Below are positions 13,889 through 19,432 of a stretch of 19,432 nucleotides of DNA, in pieces. The notes under the pieces were generated by a model that saw nothing but the letters and a program-made list of their open reading frames with translations, searched no databases and had not been told where the DNA came from. Position 1 is the first letter of the stretch. Every line of letters begins with the position of its first letter. The position numbers were made by a program, and so were the translations under genes. The DNA comes from Betaproteobacteria bacterium (GTDB lineage: Bacteria > Pseudomonadota > Gammaproteobacteria > Burkholderiales > Burkholderiaceae), in the NCBI GenBank assembly GCA_009921765.1, contig RFXC01000059.1, positions 1 through 19,432 of the forward strand, read 5' to 3'.

Positions 13889-15022
13889 TTACTTGACGAT
13901 CTCGACCTTGCCCGCCCGGATGGTTGCGACCTTGAAGGGGTTCTCGGTGATCCCCTGGTGCACGGTGGGTGAGAAGTTGTAGATGCCGGTGGTGCCTTGA
14001 AAACCAGCAATGGTTTCAATGGCATCGCGCACCTTGGGTCCTTCAAAGGAATTGGCCTTCCGGATGGCAGCCACCGTGATCATGACCGCGTCCCAGCCGC
14101 GGCCGGCCCAGTTCGGGTCGCGATCGCCGTGCTTGGCCTTCCAGGGCGTCATGAATGCGCCGATGGCATCCTTCAGGGGGCCGGCGGGCAGTGCGTCGGC
14201 AATTTGCGAGGGGGCCGCCACAAAGAAGAACTGCGGACCCAACACCTCGGCCACTGGCCGGAACACCGCCAGGTCTTCGATCGAGGTGAGCATCAGCATG
14301 GGCAGACCCAACTGCTTGATGTTCTTCGCGGCGGTGAGCGTGGTGCCGCCCAGGCCGATCTTGAGCACGGCGCCCGCGCCGTTGGCGTTCATCTTGCCAA
14401 TCTGCACCGACAGGTCGGCGTCATCCTGCTTGTACTGATCGACCCCGGCTAGCGTGAGACCGTAATTCGCAGCATTTTTTTCTGCGAATCCCTTCTGCAG
14501 GTTTGCGTAGGGAGTGGGGTCGTGCAGTACACCCACTTTGCGGATCTGGGTGTTTTCCTGGAGGAACTCCATCCGCTTGGCCACCTCGAATCCGGCTGGC
14601 GGGAGCGTGGAGAAGGCCCATTTCACATGGTCAGCGTTTTGAGGCAGGATCGAGCAGAGCACCATGGGAATCTGCGCCTTTGCCACCATGCCGGCGGCGG
14701 CCAGATTGCCGGCCGACACGCAGCCCGACAGGAATGCGTCCACCTTGTCCGAGGACATCATTTTCTTGTAGACGGTCACGGCTTCCTGGGGTTCGCTGCG
14801 GTTGTCTTCAACGATCACCTCCAGCCGCCGGCCATTGACGCCGCCCGCGGCGTTCACGACGTCGACCGCCACGCGCACGCCATCGGTCCAGGCACGATCA
14901 ACCGTGGCGGCATAACCGGTGAGCCCGGCCGCGATCCCGATCTTGTAGACGCCCTGCGCCTGCGCGCTGGCTGTGAGCGCGGCGGCTGCCGCGATGAGGC
15001 TCAGTTTCACGAATCTCTTCAT
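13889..15022 (-). CDS. Periplasmic solute-binding protein of the HAAT ABC importer (LivK-like)
   Basis: This 377-residue protein has a textbook Sec signal peptide: MKR, a hydrophobic stretch to ~18, then SAQAQ with cleavage expected after Ala22. The mature part is a type I periplasmic binding fold (Peripla_BP_6/ANF-receptor type) with the usual opening YKIGIAAGLTGYAATVDRAWTDG and the VVNAAGGVNGRRLEVIVEDN segment. Homologues bind leucine, amides, urea, aromatic acids and many other small carboxyl or amide compounds. Ligand specificity cannot be read from sequence. The ATG at 15020-15022 has a strong GGAGGAG site; the frame upstream to 15133 lies inside hyuB and is not used. It sits between hyuB (43 bp upstream) and livF, and is the component that decides what the operon imports. 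Confidence 0.92.
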   Translation of the reverse strand: MKRFVKLSLIAAAAALTASAQAQGVYKIGIAAGLTGYAATVDRAWTDGVRVAVDVVNAAGGVNGRRLEVIVEDNRSEPQEAVTVYKKMMSSDKVDAFLSGCVSAGNLAAAGMVAKAQIPMVLCSILPQNADHVKWAFSTLPPAGFEVAKRMEFLQENTQIRKVGVLHDPTPYANLQKGFAEKNAANYGLTLAGVDQYKQDDADLSVQIGKMNANGAGAVLKIGLGGTTLTAAKNIKQLGLPMLMLTSIEDLAVFRPVAEVLGPQFFFVAAPSQIADALPAGPLKDAIGAFMTPWKAKHGDRDPNWAGRGWDAVMITVAAIRKANSFEGPKVRDAIETIAGFQGTTGIYNFSPTVHQGITENPFKVATIRAGKVEIVK

Positions 15023-15065
15023 TGCGAGTCTCCTCCTGCTGGCCGGGTTGAGCCGGTCCGGTTGA

Positions 15066-16637
15066 TTAAACAGATTGAGCCGATGGCGCGCCGTAGCCCG
15101 CGCCACCTGGTGTTTCGAGCAGCACCACATCATCTGGCGCCAGGGTGATCTTGCCTGCGGTGCTGATCGGTTGGCCGTTCACCGTGAAGTGCCCGCCGGC
15201 GCCCGCGCCGCCACCGCCCAGACCCTCGGGGCCATCGCCCAGACGGCTGGGCACAGCGTTGAGAACCCAGGGCGCATCGGTGCGCATTCGAAACTGGATC
15301 GACTGCCCGTCACCGCCCGGGCTGCGGCCTGTACCACCGCTGCCCGGTCGCAGTTCCTTGCGCTCGAACACGATGGGCATGGCAGCTTCCAGAATTTCAA
15401 CGGGCACCGCTGCAACGCCGGTGGGATAACAGGTGGCCGCCGGACCCGGCTTGGTGAGCCGCGCGCCCATTCCGCCCGAGTAGTTGAACATTGACGAGGT
15501 GAAGGGCGTGCCGTCGGCGCGCTTGCCGTGGATCTGGATGGTCCAGACCGCGCCCGAGCCTTCGGCCACCACCCGCTCGGGCATCACGTGATAGAGCGCC
15601 TTCAGAATGGGCATTGGCGTGTACATGCCGACCACATGTCGCGCGTTCACGGGTGAGGGGTATTCGCAATTCACGATCGATCCGAGCGGAGCCTTCACGA
15701 TGATCGGTGCGAGCGAGCCGTGATTGTTGGGAAGATCAGGGTTCAGGCAGCTGCGGATCGCAAAGGTGGAATAGGCATGCGTGTAGTTCATCACCACGTT
15801 GATGCCAGTGCGGCTGGCTGGCGAACTGCCGGCAAAATCAATCACGATCTCGCCGCGGTCGGTATCAATGGTGACGGCGGTCTTGAGCGTGACGATTTCC
15901 CCGCCAGGCACGTCGAAGGAACTCTCGCCGTGAAAGGTTCCTGCGCGCAGCTTCCGGATGGCCTCTCGGGTTGCTTCGTCGGAGCGGCGGATGATTTCTT
16001 CTGAAAGCTGCTCGATATCGTCAAGGCCGTAGCGCTCGCACATGGCAATCAGGCGGTCGCCGCCTGCCTTGCCTGATGAGACCTGCGCAGCGAGATCGCC
16101 GAACACATGGTCGGGTGTGCGCACATTGCGGCGGATCATGGCGTGCAGGGTTTCATTGGGCTTGCCGGCGTCGAAGAACTTGAGCGGCGGAATCCAGAGG
16201 CCTTCCTCGTGCACGTCGCGGGCGCCGGCGCCGATGCCGTAGCCGCTGATGTCGGTGTGGTGAATGGTGGAGCCGAGATAGCCAATGAGCCGCGCATCGC
16301 GGAAGACCGGCGTGAACAGGGTGATATCGAAAAAATGACCGGCCGAGAGCCACGGATCGTTGGTGATCAGCACATCGCCCGGCGCGAGTGTGCCGTTGAA
16401 CATGCGGTGCAGATGGCCGCCCGCCGCTGCCAGCGAATTGATGTGGCCTGGCGTTCCGGTGTTGGCCTGCGCCACCATCCGGCCACGCGCGTCAAAGAGT
16501 GCGCTCGCAAGATCACCCGCCTCGCGAACAATGGGCGAGAACGCGATGCGCTGCAGCGCCTTGGCCTGCTCGCTCACGATGCCGATCAGGTTCGACCACA
16601 GAATCTCGAGTTCGATGCCGTCGAGTTTTCGTGTCAT
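15066..16637 (-). CDS. hyuB: Hydantoinase B / oxoprolinase family subunit
   Basis: This 523-residue protein is the B partner of HyuA in the hydantoinase/oxoprolinase/acetone-carboxylase superfamily. Recognisable family segments are EAGDLASALFDARGRMVAQ (~39-57), GTPGHINSLAAAGGHLHRM (~61-79), NDPWLSAGHFFDITLFTPVF (~92-111), IHHTDISGYGIG (~124-135), and a glycine-rich segment near 430 (RPGSGGTGRSPGGDGQS). The NDPW-xxxGH form resembles N-methylhydantoinase B proteins; 5-oxoprolinases more often have NDP-xxGGTH. In this family HyuA activates the cyclic amide carbonyl with ATP and HyuB hydrolyses or carboxylates it. No extra zinc-binding carboxylase subunit is encoded nearby, which favours hydrolysis. 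It starts 1 bp after the hyuA stop with a GGAGG ribosome site. The gene symbol is family-level only; the substrate is unknown. Confidence 0.9.
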   Translation of the reverse strand: MTRKLDGIELEILWSNLIGIVSEQAKALQRIAFSPIVREAGDLASALFDARGRMVAQANTGTPGHINSLAAAGGHLHRMFNGTLAPGDVLITNDPWLSAGHFFDITLFTPVFRDARLIGYLGSTIHHTDISGYGIGAGARDVHEEGLWIPPLKFFDAGKPNETLHAMIRRNVRTPDHVFGDLAAQVSSGKAGGDRLIAMCERYGLDDIEQLSEEIIRRSDEATREAIRKLRAGTFHGESSFDVPGGEIVTLKTAVTIDTDRGEIVIDFAGSSPASRTGINVVMNYTHAYSTFAIRSCLNPDLPNNHGSLAPIIVKAPLGSIVNCEYPSPVNARHVVGMYTPMPILKALYHVMPERVVAEGSGAVWTIQIHGKRADGTPFTSSMFNYSGGMGARLTKPGPAATCYPTGVAAVPVEILEAAMPIVFERKELRPGSGGTGRSPGGDGQSIQFRMRTDAPWVLNAVPSRLGDGPEGLGGGGAGAGGHFTVNGQPISTAGKITLAPDDVVLLETPGGAGYGAPSAQSV

Positions 16638-16638
16638 G

Positions 16639-18714
16639 TCAGGCCTCCAGGGGCGTAGCGATGATAGAGGCCGTGCGGTCGATCAATGCGCGCCAGCCAG
16701 GCGGAATGACGATGGTGGTCTCACGCTCTTCGATGAGCACGGGTCCATTGACCGACTGACCGGTGGCGAGCGCATTGCGCTCATACACGGGTACCTCGCG
16801 AGCCGAGTCCCACAGCGTGACGGTGCGCGTGCTGCGTGGCGCGCCGGGGCGGGTGGCCGGACTGCCTGATGTGCGGCGTTCCACATCGGGGCCGTGTGCG
16901 GTGAGTCGCCAGTTCACGATCTCCACCGCCACATGGTTGGGATTGAAGCCGTACTGCGCGAAATAGGCTCGCTCGAACTCGGTCTGGATGGGTACCGGAT
17001 CGCGATCCGCCCGGGGGTCGGCGGCGATCGTGATGCTCACTTCGTTCTGCTGCCCGAAGTAGCGCAGGTCGGCGCCGAAACTGATCCGGATGTCGGGCGC
17101 AGCCACGCCTGCAGCCTTGAGCGCGGCGCGCCCTTCTGCTTCCATGTGGTCGATCAGCCGGGCGGCGCGCTGCCAGTCGACTGACTCGAGGAGGCCGAGC
17201 GCGCTTCGAACCAGGTCGAGTCGAACCGGCGTGACCAAGGTGCCAAACGCGGACAGTACGCTTGCCTGCGGCGGGAAGATCACGGCGCGACTTTGCAGCA
17301 GCGAACCCACCTCGCACGCATGAACCGGCCCGGCCCCGCCAAAGGCGAGGAGCGGAAGCCCGCGGTAATCGACGCCCCGGTCGGTGGCATGTGCGCGCGT
17401 GGCCGACGCCATGGCTTCGGCAACGATTCGGTATATGCCGCGAGCGGTATCGTCGACGCTGGTGCCCAGTCGGGCCCCCAGGCGCTCCATGGCCATGATC
17501 GCCGCGCGACGATCAAGCTTCATGTCGCCACCCAAAAAGTTGTCGGCGTCCAGAAGACCCAGCACCAGATCGGCATCGGTCACGCAGGGCTCGGTACCCC
17601 CGCGACCGTAGCACGCGGGCCCAGGGTCGGCACCCGCGCTTTCCGGTCCCACCTTGAGGAGTCCCAGCGCATCGACATGCGCGATGCTGCCGCCACCTGC
17701 GCCGATCTCGATCATGTCGATCGACGGGATGGTGACCGGCATGCCGCTTCCTTCCTTGAAGCGGTACTTGCGGTCGGCTTCAAACAATCCGGTGACCAGC
17801 GGCCTGCCGTCTTCGATGAGGCAGGCCTTGGCGGTTGTGCCGCCCATGTCGAACGACATCAGCCGATCAAGCGACAACTGCTCGGCAAAGAAACTGGCCG
17901 CGAGTGCGCCGGCAGCAGGTCCGCTCTCGATCATGCGCACCGGATGCCGCCCGGCGATCTCCGCCCCGATGATCCCGCCCGAGGAGAGCATGATCAGCGG
18001 CTCATTGGCGTAGTTCTCGTCAGCCAACCGGCGACGAAGCGCCTGCAGATAAGGCTGGGACACCGGCATGGTGTAGGCATTGATTGCGGTGGTGGAGGCG
18101 CGCGGATACTCCCGCACCTGTGGCGCAATGTCGCTCGAGAGCGAGATGAAGATGTCGGGCAGCTCGTGCCGCAGATGCGCCGCGACCGCCTGCTCGTTGG
18201 CGGGGTTGGCGTAGCTGTTCAGCAGGCACACCGCCACCGACCGAACGCCCTGCGCGCGGAGTGCCTCGATCGCGAGGTTGATGGACGAGAGGTCGGGCGG
18301 GTCGGTGACCGTGCCATCGGCGAGCGTACGTTCCTTCACGCCGAAGGTGAGTTCGCGAGCCACCAGCGGCGGGGCGAATTCGATCTGCGGGTCATACATG
18401 TCGTAGCGGTGTTCGTTACGGATGGTGAGCAGGTCGCGAAACCCTTCGGTGACCAGCATGGCGGTAGGCGCGCCTTTGCGTTCGATCAGCGAATTGGTCA
18501 CCACGGTGGTCGCATGAACGATCACGCCATTGACCTGGGCAGGGCTGATCCCGCGGCGGCGGAGCACCGCATTGACCCCGGTGAAAAACCCTTCCAGCAG
18601 ATTGCGCGGGGTGGTGAGGGTTTTGTCGACCGTGAGGCTGCCGTCTCCCGCCCGCAGCACGATGTCGGTGAACGTGCCGCCGATGTCGACGGCCAGTGAA
18701 TAAACCTCTTTCAA
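16639..18714 (-). CDS. hyuA: Hydantoinase A / oxoprolinase family subunit (ATP-binding)
   Basis: The 691-residue product has the actin/Hsp70-type ATPase core of HyuA proteins. Phosphate-1 is AVDIGGTFTDIVLR (~8-21), with conserved KTLTTP just after. Phosphate-2 is SFDMGGTTAKACLI (~283-296), and the adenosine-side motif is LLAFGGAGPVHACEVG (~452-467). It binds ATP and, by family analogy, phosphorylates the lactam or hydantoin carbonyl oxygen. The start is TTG 18712-18714, giving KEVYSLAVDIGG as the N-terminus. A GGAG site lies 8 nt upstream, and the codon overlaps the IclR-gene stop as TTGA. The open frame continues upstream, but only as an out-of-frame reading of the regulator gene. Length matches the family. 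Caprolactam, N-methylhydantoin, 5-oxoproline and related lactams are all candidates. Confidence 0.92.
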   Translation of the reverse strand: MKEVYSLAVDIGGTFTDIVLRAGDGSLTVDKTLTTPRNLLEGFFTGVNAVLRRRGISPAQVNGVIVHATTVVTNSLIERKGAPTAMLVTEGFRDLLTIRNEHRYDMYDPQIEFAPPLVARELTFGVKERTLADGTVTDPPDLSSINLAIEALRAQGVRSVAVCLLNSYANPANEQAVAAHLRHELPDIFISLSSDIAPQVREYPRASTTAINAYTMPVSQPYLQALRRRLADENYANEPLIMLSSGGIIGAEIAGRHPVRMIESGPAAGALAASFFAEQLSLDRLMSFDMGGTTAKACLIEDGRPLVTGLFEADRKYRFKEGSGMPVTIPSIDMIEIGAGGGSIAHVDALGLLKVGPESAGADPGPACYGRGGTEPCVTDADLVLGLLDADNFLGGDMKLDRRAAIMAMERLGARLGTSVDDTARGIYRIVAEAMASATRAHATDRGVDYRGLPLLAFGGAGPVHACEVGSLLQSRAVIFPPQASVLSAFGTLVTPVRLDLVRSALGLLESVDWQRAARLIDHMEAEGRAALKAAGVAAPDIRISFGADLRYFGQQNEVSITIAADPRADRDPVPIQTEFERAYFAQYGFNPNHVAVEIVNWRLTAHGPDVERRTSGSPATRPGAPRSTRTVTLWDSAREVPVYERNALATGQSVNGPVLIEERETTIVIPPGWRALIDRTASIIATPLEA

Positions 18715-19432
18715 GTCGGTCTCCAGCCCATATGAGAGGAAATGGTCGCTGCAGCCCGCGTGACCTGCTCGATCTGAGCGGCTGCAGGCTTGGCGGGGAT
18801 GTACTGCACGGAGCCCACAATTGCGACGGCGCCCAGGTAGTGGCCATCTGCGCCATGGATCGGCGCGGCGAGCGCGTTCATGCCGAACATGACTTCGTTG
18901 GCGGCAGTGGCCCAACCCTGTTTCTGGATCGCTGCAAGTTGGCGCCCCAATGCGGCAGCGTCGCGCCGGTTGGTGGCGCTGTGACCTTGGGCAGGACGCA
19001 ATGATGCTGGCCCGAACGCCAGAGCGACGCGTCCGTGCGCAGTGCCGGTGAGACGCATTTCAGTGCCAGGACGAACCCCGAACTCGATCAGGCTGTGGCC
19101 CTGCAGGAGGTCGACCACGATCACCCGATCCTCGATCAGTGCCGAGAGCGTGACGGCCTGGCCGCTTGTGTCTCGCAGTCGCTGCATCACCTCGCGCGCC
19201 GCGCGGCCCAGGGTGAAGCGCTCGCGCAGCCGTTCGCCCAGCTGAAACAGTTTGATGCCGGGCTCATAGCGCTGGGTGGCGGCGTGCTGCCTCGCAAAGC
19301 CGCGCTCAACCAGGGTGCGCAGATGCCGATGGGCGGTGGTCTTGGCAAGGCCAAGTGCCTGGGCCAGTTCGGTGACGCCCCTGGGCTCGGACTCGAGCGC
19401 GAGATGCTCCAGCAAGCGCAGGGTGATGTCCG
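18711..19432 (-). CDS. IclR-family transcriptional regulator (5' end outside window)
   Basis: The frame is open to the window edge (visible protein begins DITLRLLEHLALE), giving 239 residues. IclR proteins are about 250-280 residues, so only a short N-terminal piece is missing. The N-terminal winged helix is visible (GVTELAQALGLAKTTAHRHLRTLVERGF, split here around the recognition helix KTTAHRHLRTL). The GAF-like effector domain follows, with GRVALAFG, AANEVMFGMNALAAPI and LGAVAIVGS. The segment after LAFG is short compared with many relatives, though this is a by-eye judgement. Its stop overlaps the hyuA start (TTGA), so it is transcribed and translated together with the operon it presumably controls. 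The natural inducer is probably the imported compound or its product. Confidence 0.9.
   Translation of the reverse strand, partial: DITLRLLEHLALESEPRGVTELAQALGLAKTTAHRHLRTLVERGFARQHAATQRYEPGIKLFQLGERLRERFTLGRAAREVMQRLRDTSGQAVTLSALIEDRVIVVDLLQGHSLIEFGVRPGTEMRLTGTAHGRVALAFGPASLRPAQGHSATNRRDAAALGRQLAAIQKQGWATAANEVMFGMNALAAPIHGADGHYLGAVAIVGSVQYIPAKPAAAQIEQVTRAAATISSHMGWRPT

Noticed and set aside
17293..18699. Plus-strand open frame of 468 codons
   Set aside because: It lies wholly antisense to hyuA, whose family motifs are clear. The translation is His/Arg/Gly/Asp-rich with no domain, as expected from a GC-rich shadow frame.
15066..18714. HyuAB as an acetone or acetophenone carboxylase
   Set aside because: No third small zinc-binding subunit or ketone-pathway gene is present, and the HyuB segment NDPW-xxxGH looks more like N-methylhydantoinase B. 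This is not fully excluded.
1..19432. Mobile element, CRISPR array, tRNA/rRNA or defence island
   Set aside because: I found no transposase, integrase, regularly spaced repeats, RNA gene or recognised defence partner genes. The SNF2 protein alone is not enough to call a defence system.

Overview
The window is high-GC, densely packed bacterial DNA. It is protein coding almost throughout, with frequent TTG/GTG-compatible starts, Shine-Dalgarno sequences of the GGAG type, and long antisense shadow frames typical of GC-rich codon bias. Gene content (HAAT-type ABC importer with hydantoinase genes, IclR regulator, SNF2 helicase of about 1400 residues, fluoroacetate-dehalogenase-like hydrolase) fits a betaproteobacterium, most likely Burkholderiales. 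That taxon is an inference from gene content and base composition only. I see no rRNA, tRNA, CRISPR array, insertion sequence, attachment site or origin. No gene-free stretch exceeds about 220 bp.

Left part (1-4640). The 3' end of an M20-family metallopeptidase gene runs convergently into a PlsC-type acyltransferase gene, and the two overlap by 43 bp. A 217-bp divergent intergenic region follows, then a plus-strand pair: a membrane-anchored alpha/beta hydrolase and, 6 bp later, a 12-helix-sized MFS transporter. After a 148-bp gap with a plausible sigma70 promoter comes an alpha/beta hydrolase that keeps every catalytic and halide-pocket residue known from fluoroacetate dehalogenase.

Middle (4662-10128). 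On the minus strand lies a giant SNF2-family helicase with a helicase core confined to its last ~450 residues and ~900 residues of unassigned N-terminal sequence. Upstream of it is a predicted membrane-anchored or exported TIM-barrel glycosidase-like protein, whose transcript ends at a clear intrinsic terminator that abuts the helicase's apparent TTG start.

Right part (10129-19432). A nine-gene, tightly overlapping minus-strand operon runs in transcription order: IclR-type regulator (5' end outside the window), hyuA, hyuB, periplasmic solute-binding protein, livF, livM, livG, livH, cupin. The genes overlap or are separated by at most a few tens of bases. This reads as a complete import-and-hydrolysis module. 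A branched-chain-amino-acid-type ABC importer brings in a small solute. A HyuA/HyuB ATP-dependent amidohydrolase opens it, which by family analogy implies a hydantoin, 5-oxoproline or other lactam. The cupin may act on the product or the substrate, and the IclR protein senses an inducer. The actual substrate cannot be read from the sequence.
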